NCBI GenBank assembly: GCA_910585905.1
Contig: CAJUID010000003.1
Span: 113,861 to 177,860, forward strand
DNA length: 64,000 nucleotides
Origin: an uncultured Lachnospiraceae bacterium
GTDB taxonomy: Bacteria > Bacillota > Clostridia > Lachnospirales > Lachnospiraceae
Direction: 5' to 3'
The position numbers and the translations under genes are program-made. The notes under the pieces were generated by a model. It was not told the DNA's origin and did not search any database. It worked only from the letters and a program-made list of their open reading frames with translations. Shown here piece after piece: positions 51,716 through 61,101 of this stretch; the stretch's first letter is position 1, and the number at the start of each line of letters is the position of its first letter.

Positions 51716-52332
51716 GTGTAGTAGAAATTTTATTATGTCTGGCAGTTGGTTATTTTTGCGGATGTATTTCCAGCGGGTATTTTGTGGGCAAGTTTTACCA
51801 TACGGATATCAGGACGCTTGGGAGTGGAAATGCCGGAACGACAAATGTACTTAGGAATTTCGGAGTTTTGCCTGCTATCATTACATTTGTAGGCGATTTG
51901 GCAAAGGCAGTTGTACCAATCCTGCTGATTCGTTTTTGTTTTACTACACAGACAGATGCATATCTGCTCTGCCTCTACTGCGGCCTTGGAGTTGTGCTTG
52001 GCCATAATTATCCTTTTTATCTTGGTTTTAAGGGAGGGAAAGGAATTGCTGTGACGTCTGCGGTTGTGATGTCCGCCGCCCATCCGATCATGATTCCGGT
52101 CGGGCTTGCCATTTTTATTGCAGCAGTCGTATTGACCAGGTATGTGTCAGTTGGCTCGCTGTTTGTGGCATGGTATATTCCGGCAAACACGCTGATATTC
52201 CATTATAACGACAGGCAGTTTATACATATGATGGTAATCAGCCTTTTATTTACAGTATTTGCATATTTTCAGCACCGCCAGAATATTGTGCGGATAATTC
52301 ATGGAAATGAAAATAAACTGTGGCAGAAGTAA
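51712..52332 (+). CDS. plsY: Acyl-phosphate glycerol-3-phosphate acyltransferase
   Basis: This 206-residue integral membrane protein has about five membrane segments and the PlsY motifs GCISSGYFVGK, SGNAGTTNVLRNFG and GHNYPFYLGFKGGKGIAV. It starts phospholipid synthesis by acylating glycerol-3-phosphate. The ATG overlaps the der stop (ATGA), and gpsA, which makes its substrate, follows, so the three form one operon. Confidence 0.95.
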   Translation: MSVVEILLCLAVGYFCGCISSGYFVGKFYHTDIRTLGSGNAGTTNVLRNFGVLPAIITFVGDLAKAVVPILLIRFCFTTQTDAYLLCLYCGLGVVLGHNYPFYLGFKGGKGIAVTSAVVMSAAHPIMIPVGLAIFIAAVVLTRYVSVGSLFVAWYIPANTLIFHYNDRQFIHMMVISLLFTVFAYFQHRQNIVRIIHGNENKLWQK

Positions 52333-52354
52333 GGCGAAAAGGAGGCAGGATTCA

Positions 52355-53371
52355 ATGAGCAGAGTTAGTTTTTTGGGGGCAGGAAGCTGGGGGACTGCAC
52401 TGGCAATTATGCTGGCTAAAAATGGCCATGAGGTAATGCTTTGGTCAAAGGTTCCATCGGAAGTTACTATGCTTATGGAAAATAGGGAACACAAAAACCG
52501 GCTTCCGGGAGTAAAGCTTCCGGATTCTATCGTGGTGACCAGTGATTTAGAGGAGGCATGTTCAGACAAGGATTTAATTGTATTTTCTGTTGCTTCGCCT
52601 TTTGTGAGGAGTACCGCAAAGGAAGCCGCACAATATATTGTCTCTGGGCAGAGGATCGTCAATGTGGCAAAAGGAATTGAGGAAGAATCTTTAGATACGC
52701 TGCGCGATATTTTGGTGGAAGAGATACCGCAGGCAGATATTTCAGTTCTTTCTGGACCAAGCCATGCGGAAGAGGTGGCAATTGGAATGCCAACTACTGT
52801 TGTAGTAGGAAGTGCCAGCAAAGCGGCCGCAATCTTTATTCAAGAAATTTTTATGAATGAATTATTTAGGGTGTATACCAGCCCGGACATTATTGGCATT
52901 GAGCTTGGCGGCTCCGTGAAAAATGTTATTGCCCTTGCTGCCGGGGTTTGTGATGGCCTTGGTTTTGGTGATAATACTAAGGCTGCATTGATTACAAGGG
53001 GAATTACAGAAATATCAAGGCTTGGGGTTGCGATGGGCGCAAAGATGGAGACGCTTGGCGGGCTTTCTGGGATTGGTGATTTGATCGTAACTTGTACCAG
53101 TAACCACAGCAGGAACCACAATGCCGGCTATCTAATTGGAAAGGGCCGTTCTGTAAAGGAGGCGCTTGCCGAGGTGAACCAGGCTGTGGAGGGTGTTTAT
53201 TCCGCAAAAGCAGTCTATCAGCTTGCTAAAAAGTATCAGGTATCTATGCCAATCGTAGAGCAGATTTGTGACGTGCTTTTCGAGGGGGCAGATGTTCATG
53301 ATGCAATTAAAAAACTATTAACGAGGGACCGATGCCTGGAATATCCAGATCTTGGCTGGATGGAAGCATAA
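52355..53371 (+). CDS. gpsA: NAD(P)-dependent glycerol-3-phosphate dehydrogenase
   Basis: This 338-residue protein has the Rossmann start FLGAGSWGTALAIMLAKNGH. It also shows VLSGPSHAEEV, the catalytic Lys region LGGSVKNVIALAAGVCDGLGFGDNTKAALITRG, given here by positions about 190-220, and GIGDLIVTCTS. It makes glycerol-3-phosphate for PlsY. ATG 52355 is preceded by AAGGAGGCAGG. Confidence 0.96.
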   Translation: MSRVSFLGAGSWGTALAIMLAKNGHEVMLWSKVPSEVTMLMENREHKNRLPGVKLPDSIVVTSDLEEACSDKDLIVFSVASPFVRSTAKEAAQYIVSGQRIVNVAKGIEEESLDTLRDILVEEIPQADISVLSGPSHAEEVAIGMPTTVVVGSASKAAAIFIQEIFMNELFRVYTSPDIIGIELGGSVKNVIALAAGVCDGLGFGDNTKAALITRGITEISRLGVAMGAKMETLGGLSGIGDLIVTCTSNHSRNHNAGYLIGKGRSVKEALAEVNQAVEGVYSAKAVYQLAKKYQVSMPIVEQICDVLFEGADVHDAIKKLLTRDRCLEYPDLGWMEA

Positions 53372-53379
53372 ATGGAAAA

Positions 53380-53454
53380 CCCTTTGCATACGTTTACATC
53401 AAAAGTTAATTTACAGATTTATCTGAAAATAGATGCAATATAATATGCAAAGGG
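53380..53454 (+). promoter_or_regulatory. Inverted repeat enclosing the ribosome binding site of the next gene
   Basis: CCCTTTGCATA (53380-53390) is the exact complement of TATGCAAAGGG (53444-53454). The 3' arm overlaps the AAAGGGGG ribosome binding site of the gene starting at 53,465. Pairing could lower its translation. Confidence 0.45.
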
Positions 53455-53464
53455 GGAAAATCAT

Positions 53465-53875
53465 ATGGGACGTTATTATTATGAGCAGGAAGAGCAGCCA
53501 ATTAGCCGTTCAGAAAAGATCAGGGAGGCAAAATCTGCTTTTTCACAGAATGCAGGAAGAAATATGGGCTGGGGATACGGAAGGGATTCTTATGCCAGAA
53601 ATAGTTATGGCAGGGAAGGCGAGCAGGTAAAGCCTGGCACAACAGATGTGTGGGAACAGGCAGATTTTGAAGGAGGAAAGAATCATTATGGCATTATTCG
53701 GATGGTGACAGCCGGAGTGCTTTTTTTCGTTTTGATTCTTTCTTTTCATTTAAAATTGTCTTATCAGGGATTTGACAGGGCTTATGTGGAGCAGGTACTC
53801 TCAAAAGAAGGACATCTGGAGGGGGTTGTAAAGCAGGCGGCAGAGGCGATGAAGCAGGTGGTGCCAGCAAAATAG
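53465..53875 (+). CDS. Small single-pass membrane protein, unknown function
   Basis: This 136-residue protein has a charged, Tyr/Gly/Arg-rich N-terminus (residues 1-75), one hydrophobic helix (IIRMVTAGVLFFVLILSFHL, about 77-96) and an external-type C-terminal tail of about 40 residues. No family was recognised. It follows gpsA by 93 bp and is preceded by AAAGGGGGAA. Its place after der-plsY-gpsA is where clostridia often carry sporulation or envelope genes, but no function is claimed. Confidence 0.65.
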   Translation: MGRYYYEQEEQPISRSEKIREAKSAFSQNAGRNMGWGYGRDSYARNSYGREGEQVKPGTTDVWEQADFEGGKNHYGIIRMVTAGVLFFVLILSFHLKLSYQGFDRAYVEQVLSKEGHLEGVVKQAAEAMKQVVPAK

Positions 53876-53965
53876 CAGATAGGAATAATTTGTTATGCTA
53901 TCCTTGCCTGTGCTGTCTATGGAAATGCCATAAAGAGCCAACAGATAGAGAGAAATGGAGTGGAC

Positions 53966-55834
53966 ATGAGAAAATTAGCGCTGAGTGATGAAATACTTTT
54001 ATCAGTTGAGAAGCCTGCCCGGTATATTGGCGGTGAAATAAATATGATAGCAAAAGACCCTTCGGAGGTGGCAATCCGGTTCTGTATGTGTTTTCCAGAT
54101 GTCTATGAGATTGGGATGTCACACCTTGGTATCCAGATTTTATATGATATGTTAAATCTCAGGAAAGATATTTACTGTGAGCGTGTCTATTCCCCATGGG
54201 TAGATTTAGACAAGATTATGAGGGAGCAGGGGATTCCGCTTTTTGCGCTGGAGAGCCAGCAGCCGGTAAAAAACTTTGATTTTTTGGGTATTACGCTCCA
54301 GTATGAGATGTGTTACACCAATATCCTTCAAGTGCTTGACTTGTCCGGCATACCGCTAAGATCAGAGAATAGAACGCTAGAAGACCCGTTTGTGATTGGC
54401 GGGGGTCCTTGTGCCTATAATCCAGAACCAATTGCAGACTTTTTCGACCTATTTTATATTGGCGAGGGAGAGACTGTCTATTTTGAATTGATGGATGCCT
54501 ATAAGGAGTGGAAGAGCCTTGGGGCGGACAGGATATCGTTTCTTAAAATGGCGGCACAGATTCCAGGAATCTATGTGCCGCAGTTTTATAAGGCGGAATA
54601 TTATGAGGATGGTACATTAGCAGCATTTAAAAAGACGGTGGCGGAGACGCCAGAGAGAGTACAAAAACAGGTTGAGCGGGATATGTCGGATACATTTTAT
54701 CCTGCAAAGCCTCTTGTGCCATATATTAAGGTAACACAGGACCGGGTGGTTCTTGAAATCCAGCGCGGCTGTATCAGGGGATGCCGTTTCTGCCAGGCGG
54801 GGATGCTTTATCGCCCAATCCGTCCCAGGGATTTAGAATTCTTAAAAAAACGTGCAGAACAAATGCTTCATTCCACGGGGCATGATGAGATTACATTGAG
54901 TTCTCTAAGCTCCAGCGATTATAAGGAGCTTCCTGAGCTTGTTTACTGGTTGATTGATGAATTTCAGGGAAAGGGTGTGAATATTGCCCTGCCGTCTCTT
55001 AGGATTGATGCCTTCGCACTTGATGTGATGTCAAAGGTTCAAGATGTCAGAAAAAGTAGTCTGACATTTGCGCCGGAGGCAGGTTCTCAAAGAATGAGGG
55101 ATGTCATTAATAAAGGACTTACGGAAGAATCCATTTTAAAGGGTGCCCATGATGCCTTTACTGGGGGATGGAACCGCGTGAAACTTTATTTTATGATGGG
55201 GCTTCCGGGTGAGGAGTGGGAGGATATCGAAGCGATTGCGGTGCTTTCAGACCAGATTGCGAGAGAATACTACACACTTCCAAAAGAGGAACGAAACGGA
55301 AAGGTGAATATTGTTACCAGTACGTCTATTTTTGTGCCAAAGCCGTTTACGCCATTCCAGTGGTCACCAATGATTTCAAAAGAGGAGGCGGAGGAAAAAC
55401 GATATTTTCTTTTGGATAAGGTAAAGTCCCAGAGGAACGCAAAAAGCATTAAATATAATTGTCATGATGCAGATGTGTCGGAGCTGGAAGGAATCTTTGC
55501 AAGAGGGGATAGAAAACTGTGTGACGTGATATTGCAGGCATACCGGAGCGGATGTATATATGATGCGTGGTCAGAGCATTTTTCTTATAGCAAATGGGAG
55601 CAGGCTTTTAGCGACCATAATGTAGACATGGATTTTTACCTTAAGAGGGAACGCAGGGAGGACGAGCTATTTCCGTGGGATTTTATAGACATTGGCGTGA
55701 CAAAGCAGTTCTTGTTTGCAGAATATCAGCGGGCTAAGGAAGGGCAGACAACGCCAAACTGCCGCGCGGAGTGTGCGGGTTGTGGTGCTATGAAGTTCCA
55801 GTGTGGTGTCTGTGTGGAAGGAAAGGAGGCATAG
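53966..55834 (+). CDS. TIGR03960-family B12-binding/radical SAM protein
   Basis: This 622-residue protein has an N-terminal cobalamin-binding-like region (FPDVYEIGMSHLGIQILYDML, FVIGGGPCAYNPEP, YIGEGE), then the radical SAM cluster RGCIRGCRFCQAGML near residue 270 (C-x3-C-x2-C). A Cys-rich tail (NCRAECAGCGAMKFQCGVC) follows. It is nearly always paired with the DUF2344 gene that follows here, 4 bp after its stop. The substrate is not known; tRNA or ribosomal modification has been suggested from its neighbours. The ATG at 53966 is used because of GGAG 5 bp upstream. Confidence 0.9.
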   Translation: MRKLALSDEILLSVEKPARYIGGEINMIAKDPSEVAIRFCMCFPDVYEIGMSHLGIQILYDMLNLRKDIYCERVYSPWVDLDKIMREQGIPLFALESQQPVKNFDFLGITLQYEMCYTNILQVLDLSGIPLRSENRTLEDPFVIGGGPCAYNPEPIADFFDLFYIGEGETVYFELMDAYKEWKSLGADRISFLKMAAQIPGIYVPQFYKAEYYEDGTLAAFKKTVAETPERVQKQVERDMSDTFYPAKPLVPYIKVTQDRVVLEIQRGCIRGCRFCQAGMLYRPIRPRDLEFLKKRAEQMLHSTGHDEITLSSLSSSDYKELPELVYWLIDEFQGKGVNIALPSLRIDAFALDVMSKVQDVRKSSLTFAPEAGSQRMRDVINKGLTEESILKGAHDAFTGGWNRVKLYFMMGLPGEEWEDIEAIAVLSDQIAREYYTLPKEERNGKVNIVTSTSIFVPKPFTPFQWSPMISKEEAEEKRYFLLDKVKSQRNAKSIKYNCHDADVSELEGIFARGDRKLCDVILQAYRSGCIYDAWSEHFSYSKWEQAFSDHNVDMDFYLKRERREDELFPWDFIDIGVTKQFLFAEYQRAKEGQTTPNCRAECAGCGAMKFQCGVCVEGKEA

Positions 55835-55838
55835 GCGG

Positions 55839-56660
55839 ATGAAGGCGAGAATTAAATTTTCCAAAACGGGTTCTATGCGTTTTATTGGGCATCTGGATGT
55901 GATGCGCTATTTCCAGAAGGCATTCCGCAGAGCAGATATTGCGCTTAGTTACAGCCAGGGTTTTTCCCCGCACCAGCTTATGTCTTTTGCCTCCCCTCTT
56001 GGAATTGGCCTTTCGAGTGATGCAGAATACCTTGATATTGTCTTGGAAGATGGGGAGCCAATTGATGACTTTGTGTTAAGGCTAAATGCAGTGATGAATG
56101 AAGAAATCAGGGTAAAAGGCATGACCGTGCTAAAAGAGGATTCAAAAACCTCTATGGCAGTGCTTGCCGCATGTGATTACTTAATAACGGTGAAACCTGG
56201 GCAGCAAAGTTTTCTAATGGACCGTGCACGGCGGAGGGAAGCAGTGGAACGGCTTCTTTCTAGGAATACGGTTGATATCTGTAAGAAGACAAAGCGATCA
56301 GAAAAAATAGTAGATATCAAAGATAATATTTACCGGATTGCGGATGAGCGACAGGAATTTGAGGATTTTACTGGAGTATCTTATGGCAGCTTGGCTCTGG
56401 ATCTCTCGAAATATATACCAGTGCTTTATCTGCAGCTTACAGCAGGGAGCATGGTTAATATTAAGCCAGAATTAGTAATAGAGGCACTTAGTATTCAGGA
56501 GGGTGAGAAATATGACTGGCTTTCGTACCAGATTCATCGCATGGAAATGTATGCTGATTTGGATGCGAAAAAGGGTGAGGTTCATACGCTGTCTTCAGCG
56601 GTGCCTTGCAAGTTAATTCCACTGTCGGAATATGGAAAGGATGATTGTATTGGCAGATAA
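55839..56660 (+). CDS. TIGR03936-family (DUF2344) protein
   Basis: This 273-residue protein has the DUF2344 start ARIKFSKTGSMRFIGHLDVMRYFQKAFRRADI, given by positions 3-33, and SYSQGFSPHQLMSFASPLGIG. It is the steady partner of the TIGR03960 radical SAM protein, and in other bacteria is fused to it. Its function is unknown. The start has AAAGGAGG and GGCGG upstream. It overlaps the RNase gene by about 20 bp. Confidence 0.88.
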   Translation: MKARIKFSKTGSMRFIGHLDVMRYFQKAFRRADIALSYSQGFSPHQLMSFASPLGIGLSSDAEYLDIVLEDGEPIDDFVLRLNAVMNEEIRVKGMTVLKEDSKTSMAVLAACDYLITVKPGQQSFLMDRARRREAVERLLSRNTVDICKKTKRSEKIVDIKDNIYRIADERQEFEDFTGVSYGSLALDLSKYIPVLYLQLTAGSMVNIKPELVIEALSIQEGEKYDWLSYQIHRMEMYADLDAKKGEVHTLSSAVPCKLIPLSEYGKDDCIGR

Positions 56661-57870
56661 GCTTCTGATTACTAAGCGGGGGGACAGTCTGATTACTGCA
56701 TGGACGGAGGGTGGAAGAATCTGCCGGCTGCAGGCGGAGCCTCTCGCCGGGGAGGGAATTCTTGGCAATATCTATGTGGGGAAGGTCCGAAATATTGTTA
56801 AAAATATTAATGCTGCTTTTGTAGAATTTCAGAAAGGGCAGATGGGTTATCTGTCCCTATATTCCTCATTCTGCCCAATCGCAACGGACAGTGTAGTGCA
56901 TGGGCAGGACCGCGTTCTGATTGGAGACGAGATTATTGTGCAGGTAGAGCGCGAAGCGGTGAAGACAAAACCGCCGACGTTAACCGGAAAATTGGAGTTT
57001 GCAGGGAAGTATGTGGTGCTTACGGCAGGGGAGAATGGAGTCTTTCTTTCCAAAAAGATTAAGGATCGGACTGACAGGGAGAGGCTGTCCGAATTTCTGG
57101 CTTCCTGCTGCCGCGGAAAGGATTATGCACTTCTCGCGAGAACGAATAGTGCTGGTGCGTCTGAGGAGGCGTTGGAAAAAGAGGTGGCACAGTTAGAAAG
57201 CTGCTATGAAGATGTAATATCGCGTGGAAGGCATATGGCACAATTTACCTGCCTGCACGAGGCATTACCCGCCTATCTTGAAAGCATCCAGGGGATGTAT
57301 CAAGACAGAGCAAAGGAGGTTTTGACTGACCAGGAAGAAATCTATGGCTCTATTAAGGATTTTCTGGGACGGAATGGCTGGGAAGATGCACCGGAGCCAG
57401 TATTGTGGAATCCGGAAAATGGTAAGATGGATGCCGTATTTAATATTTCTAGGACGGTGGAAAAGGCACTGCAGCCGAAGGTATGGCTAAAAAGCGGGGC
57501 GTATGTGGTTATCCAGCCAACAGAGGCACTTGTTTCAATTGACGTAAATACTGGAAAGGCGATTTCAAAGAAAAAGGATGTACAGAAAAACTTTTTAAAG
57601 GTGAATCTTGAGGCGGCAAAGGAAATTGCGGTGCAGCTTCGCCTGCGGAATCTTTCTGGGATTATTTTAGTGGATTTTATTGATATGGAATCTGACGAGG
57701 CTAACCAGGAGCTCCTTGGCGTATTTCGGGCAGAGCTTGGAAAAGACCCGGTACCTGCGAGCCTTGTGGATATGACGAAACTGGGGCTTGTGGAGCTGAC
57801 GAGGAAGAAAGTACGCAAACCATTTTATGAACAGTTAAGGGACAGTGAGAAAACGGAGGTCAAAATATGA
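56641..57870 (+). CDS. rng: Ribonuclease E/G family protein
   Basis: This protein of about 409 residues has an S1-like start (GNIYVGKVRNIVKNINAAFVEFQKGQMGYL by positions 35-64) and the RNase E/G catalytic region: VWLKSGAYVVIQPTEALVSIDVNTGKA, with the metal-binding Asp near residue 300, and IILVDFIDM. The Zn-link Cys pair is not obvious. It processes rRNA and mRNA. The start is uncertain: AAAGG abuts ATG 56641, and TTG 56650 is better spaced. It overlaps the next gene by four bases. Confidence 0.88.
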   Translation: MIVLADKLLITKRGDSLITAWTEGGRICRLQAEPLAGEGILGNIYVGKVRNIVKNINAAFVEFQKGQMGYLSLYSSFCPIATDSVVHGQDRVLIGDEIIVQVEREAVKTKPPTLTGKLEFAGKYVVLTAGENGVFLSKKIKDRTDRERLSEFLASCCRGKDYALLARTNSAGASEEALEKEVAQLESCYEDVISRGRHMAQFTCLHEALPAYLESIQGMYQDRAKEVLTDQEEIYGSIKDFLGRNGWEDAPEPVLWNPENGKMDAVFNISRTVEKALQPKVWLKSGAYVVIQPTEALVSIDVNTGKAISKKKDVQKNFLKVNLEAAKEIAVQLRLRNLSGIILVDFIDMESDEANQELLGVFRAELGKDPVPASLVDMTKLGLVELTRKKVRKPFYEQLRDSEKTEVKI

Positions 57871-58961
57871 AATTATATATGCCGACAATGGTATTTCAGG
57901 AGAAGGATGCCGTTAGGAACCACAGTGAACAGATGGCGCATTATGGAAAAAAGGCGTTGATTATTACAGGAAAATCATCCTCGAAAAAGAATGGCGCACT
58001 GCAGGATGTTACGGATGGTTTGGAACAATATCACACATCTTACGTTATCTTTGATAATATAGAGGAAAATCCGAGTATAGGCAGTATTATGAAAGCTGCG
58101 GAGCTTGGCCGGGCGGAAGGGACGGATTTTGTAATTGGCGTTGGCGGCGGCTCGCCGTTAGATGCTGCCAAGGCAATTGCACTGATGATCCAGAACAGGG
58201 ACAGCACGGAGGAGGTGCTATACCAGCAGAAGGATTTACGGCATCTTCCAGTTATCGCAGTCCCTACTACTTGTGGGACCGGTTCAGAGGTGACGCCATA
58301 CGCAATCTTGACCAGAGATGACCTAAAGACGAAACAGAGCATTAGCCATATGATTTTTCCGGTTCTAGCGTTAGTGGACGGGAAATATATTGAGAAAGCG
58401 CCATCTTCTGTATTGGCCAATACTGCAGTTGATGCGCTTGGGCACATGTTAGAGAGCTATTTTCATTCCAATGCGACAGATTATAGCAGGATGTTTTGTC
58501 AGTATGCGATGGAAGTCTGGGGCACGGCAGCGGATGTCCTATTTGGTGCGGAAGCATCTGAGGAGGATTCCGCAAGGCTGATGTTTGCATCCAGCCTTGC
58601 GGGGATGGCAATTGCCCAGACCGGGACGAGCCTGCCGCACGGATTAAGCTATTATTTGACTTATCATAAGGGAATTCCGCATGGAAAGGCAGTGGGGATT
58701 TTTCTTGCCGGATATCTTGATGCCCTTCCAGAAGAATTTGAGCCGCAGGTTATTATGGCGCTGCGCACGCTGGGATTTGGCAGCATTGGTCAGTTTGCGG
58801 GAATTATGAAAGAGCTTCTTGGCACGGTAGAGATTACGGGAGAGGAAATGGAGATTATGGCAGATGAAATAGCAGGAAATCAAAGAAAGCTTGCTGCAGC
58901 ACCATTTGATGTGACAAGAGAGCAGATACTGCAGATTATTCAATCCGCAGGAAAGGAGTAA
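57867..58961 (+). CDS. Iron-containing alcohol dehydrogenase
   Basis: This 364-residue group III dehydrogenase has an N-terminal NAD(P) domain (VIGVGGGSPLDAAKAIAL near residue 90, PVIAVPTTCGTGSEVTPYA near 130) and a metal-binding helical domain with DALGHMLESYFHSN and LPHGLSYYLTYHKGIPHGKAV supplying the Asp and His ligands. The natural alcohol or aldehyde is not known. The ATG overlaps the RNase gene stop. Confidence 0.9.
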   Translation: MKLYMPTMVFQEKDAVRNHSEQMAHYGKKALIITGKSSSKKNGALQDVTDGLEQYHTSYVIFDNIEENPSIGSIMKAAELGRAEGTDFVIGVGGGSPLDAAKAIALMIQNRDSTEEVLYQQKDLRHLPVIAVPTTCGTGSEVTPYAILTRDDLKTKQSISHMIFPVLALVDGKYIEKAPSSVLANTAVDALGHMLESYFHSNATDYSRMFCQYAMEVWGTAADVLFGAEASEEDSARLMFASSLAGMAIAQTGTSLPHGLSYYLTYHKGIPHGKAVGIFLAGYLDALPEEFEPQVIMALRTLGFGSIGQFAGIMKELLGTVEITGEEMEIMADEIAGNQRKLAAAPFDVTREQILQIIQSAGKE

Positions 58962-58963
58962 AC

Positions 58964-59257
58964 ATGTTTCGCTTGTGGGCAAAGGAATGGAAAGACAACC
59001 GTATGATCCAGGATATCACAATATGTGACAGTGCACCCATGTCCGAAAAAAACCGCACAAAGAAAGTATTTGATGCCCTGGAGGAGGTATGTTATACTTT
59101 TGATTTGGGAAAACCAATCTGGCTAGATATGAATATCGCAGAATTTAAGCGGGTGGACAAGACTCGTTTTTCAAAAGATAATTTTATTGAAGAGATTTCG
59201 TTTGATTATCTGGAAATTCAGGTAATCGAAGAGGATGATGACGAATGTCTGTTTTAG
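58964..59257 (+). CDS. Conserved-looking hypothetical protein (97 aa)
   Basis: This 97-residue acidic protein belongs to no known family. It contains RLWAKEWKDNRMIQDITI and an acidic end (IEEDDDECLF). GGAAAGGAG lies before ATG 58964, two bases after the dehydrogenase stop, so it is in the same operon. It ends 13 bp before the MutS-like gene. Confidence 0.7.
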   Translation: MFRLWAKEWKDNRMIQDITICDSAPMSEKNRTKKVFDALEEVCYTFDLGKPIWLDMNIAEFKRVDKTRFSKDNFIEEISFDYLEIQVIEEDDDECLF

Positions 59258-59270
59258 AATGGAGGCTGTA

Positions 59271-60797
59271 ATGGGGTTTCAAAGCATATTATTTGCAAAT
59301 TCTGGACAGGAGGCTGGCAAATCTGTGCCAGCCTTTTTTGAGGATTTGAAATTAGATTATCTTTTGAAGATTATTGAAAACCAGACAAAAGGGTATGCCG
59401 TTCGGCATTTTTATTATACGCTTCCGTCTTCTGTTTCGCTGATACAGTACCGCCAGCAGATTTGCAGAGATCTTTCGGACAAGGATTTAAATTCTTGCAT
59501 CCGCAGGTTTTGCTTTCTGTTACAGAAGTCCCGCCTCTCCTATGCATTTTCGCTGAAATGTGAGGAGACGGTTCAGGCTGCGAGCTATCATTTGAAAGCG
59601 GCTTCTCTGTACTGGGACAGCCTGCTAGCATTTGGGCGGGATTTAGACTCATGTAGCCCATCCTCTGAGGGAATCCTTGCCCTACGGGAGTATGTCAGAA
59701 AGCATATTGCAAATCTTCAAGAACAGAACTTTGGGCAGGAAGCGGCACATGCAAATGAAATTTTTTCCCAGTTGAAGTTTCGGCTTACGGTTGAGGAAGA
59801 ACGGATTGTAATTACCGAGGAGGCGGAAGAGACGGAGGATTACCTAAAAGAACTTTCGGCACTTTTAAGGGTGGATGATATAGGGCAGGATTGTTCTTTC
59901 AGTGGGATTTTTCCGAATGCATTGGAACCGTCCTGCCTGGAAGAAACGCTGGTGAAATTGCTGAAAAAAAGTAATGCAGAGGTTTTTCGTGAAATGCGGA
60001 ATTTTAAACAACAGTTCCCGAATTTCTATGCAGAAAAAATTCTCCGTTTTGAAGAGGAGGTACAGTTTTATCTTGGTTTTCTGGAGTTTGCAGAAAAGAC
60101 AAGGGTTTTTGGATACCCAATGGAATTGCCGCATATTTTAGGGCAGAACGATTTTTCCGGTACAGGTGTCTATGATCTTGCTCTGCTGTGGAAAAATGCA
60201 AGCAGAGCATATACTGTTGTTTCCAATAACTTTCATTGGAGCCAGAAACCATCTTTCTTTGTAGTAACAGGGCCAAACCAGGGTGGAAAGACGACCTTTG
60301 CCCGCTCAGTGGGGCAGGCAGTCTATTTTGCAATGATGGGGCTGCCCGTAAATGTATCATCCCTTGAACTTCCGTTTTTTGAAGGGATTGCAACGCATTT
60401 TGAGGCAGAAGAGAAAATACAGTCAAACTCTGGGAAATTAAAGGAGGAAATCAACCGCCTGGCACCGATGATGCATCAGGACAAAAAACACCAGTTTGTT
60501 ATATTAAATGAACTTTTTACGACAGCAACCACACATGATGCCCTGATTATGGGAAAAAAAGTGATGGAGCATTTTTTAATGCGTGAGTGTTATGGAATCT
60601 ATGTTACACATATTCAGGAACTTGCCGAGGAGACCGATTCGATTATTAGCTTGGTAGCACAGGTGGAGGAGGGGGAGGAAGTGAAGCGCACTTACCGCAT
60701 GCTTCCTATGAAAGCACAGGGATATGGCTACTCGGATTCTTTGGTAAAACTAAAATGGAGTATGGTATTTCACTGTGTATATAGTGCATACAGTTAA
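59271..60797 (+). CDS. MutS-family ATPase without mismatch-recognition domain
   Basis: This 508-residue protein has a helical core region (residues 1-320) and a MutS-like ATPase domain: FFVVTGPNQGGKTTFARSVGQ (Walker A, near 345), HFEAEEKIQSNSGKLKEEI, FVILNELFTTATTHDAL (Walker B-like) and YVTHIQELAEE. It lacks the N-terminal mismatch-binding domain of MutS and the Smr domain of MutS2. After QGYGYSDSLVK the ending (LKWSMVFHCVYSAYS) does not look like the family and is probably altered by the island that follows. GGAGG precedes ATG 59271. Confidence 0.8.
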   Translation: MGFQSILFANSGQEAGKSVPAFFEDLKLDYLLKIIENQTKGYAVRHFYYTLPSSVSLIQYRQQICRDLSDKDLNSCIRRFCFLLQKSRLSYAFSLKCEETVQAASYHLKAASLYWDSLLAFGRDLDSCSPSSEGILALREYVRKHIANLQEQNFGQEAAHANEIFSQLKFRLTVEEERIVITEEAEETEDYLKELSALLRVDDIGQDCSFSGIFPNALEPSCLEETLVKLLKKSNAEVFREMRNFKQQFPNFYAEKILRFEEEVQFYLGFLEFAEKTRVFGYPMELPHILGQNDFSGTGVYDLALLWKNASRAYTVVSNNFHWSQKPSFFVVTGPNQGGKTTFARSVGQAVYFAMMGLPVNVSSLELPFFEGIATHFEAEEKIQSNSGKLKEEINRLAPMMHQDKKHQFVILNELFTTATTHDALIMGKKVMEHFLMRECYGIYVTHIQELAEETDSIISLVAQVEEGEEVKRTYRMLPMKAQGYGYSDSLVKLKWSMVFHCVYSAYS

Positions 60798-61101
60798 AAA
60801 AGATGAGTATATGGAACAGTATACACAAACGATAGGAAAAAATGTGTATATAGTAAGAGGGAAGATTGGATAGCTGGTAGTGAGGAAAGGAGAACTCATT
60901 ATCAGTTTTTTTATTTACAGGTTAGATGTCTGGTGTAAATTAGGTTTTTCAAAAGACAACTTAAATCAAACGAAATAGGGGATAAAAATGCTAGTTATAA
61001 AGCAAAATCGAAGAAAAATTCGAAAAACAGAAATAAATAGTTGACAAGTTGGATATATAGATGTATAATGCTGTATGAAATTAGAAAGGTTTGGTGCGAT
61101 T
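60798..61101 (+). other. Gap at the island junction
   Basis: No gene is called. A 12-bp direct repeat TGTGTATATAGT occurs at 60,774-60,785 and 60,843-60,854. An 18-codon frame at 60,988 with a fair ribosome binding site is too short to support. A consensus promoter is near the end. Confidence 0.4.
61041..61069 (+). promoter_or_regulatory. Consensus sigma-A promoter of the AAA ATPase gene
   Basis: TTGACA (61041-61046) and TATAAT (61064-61069) match the consensus fully, with a 17-bp spacer. Transcription should begin near 61,076, which makes the ATG at 61,075 unlikely as the start codon. Confidence 0.85.

Noticed and set aside
60988..61044. 18-codon frame with a fair ribosome binding site upstream of the AAA ATPase
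   Set aside because: It is very short and basic, and it runs into the -35 element of the next promoter.
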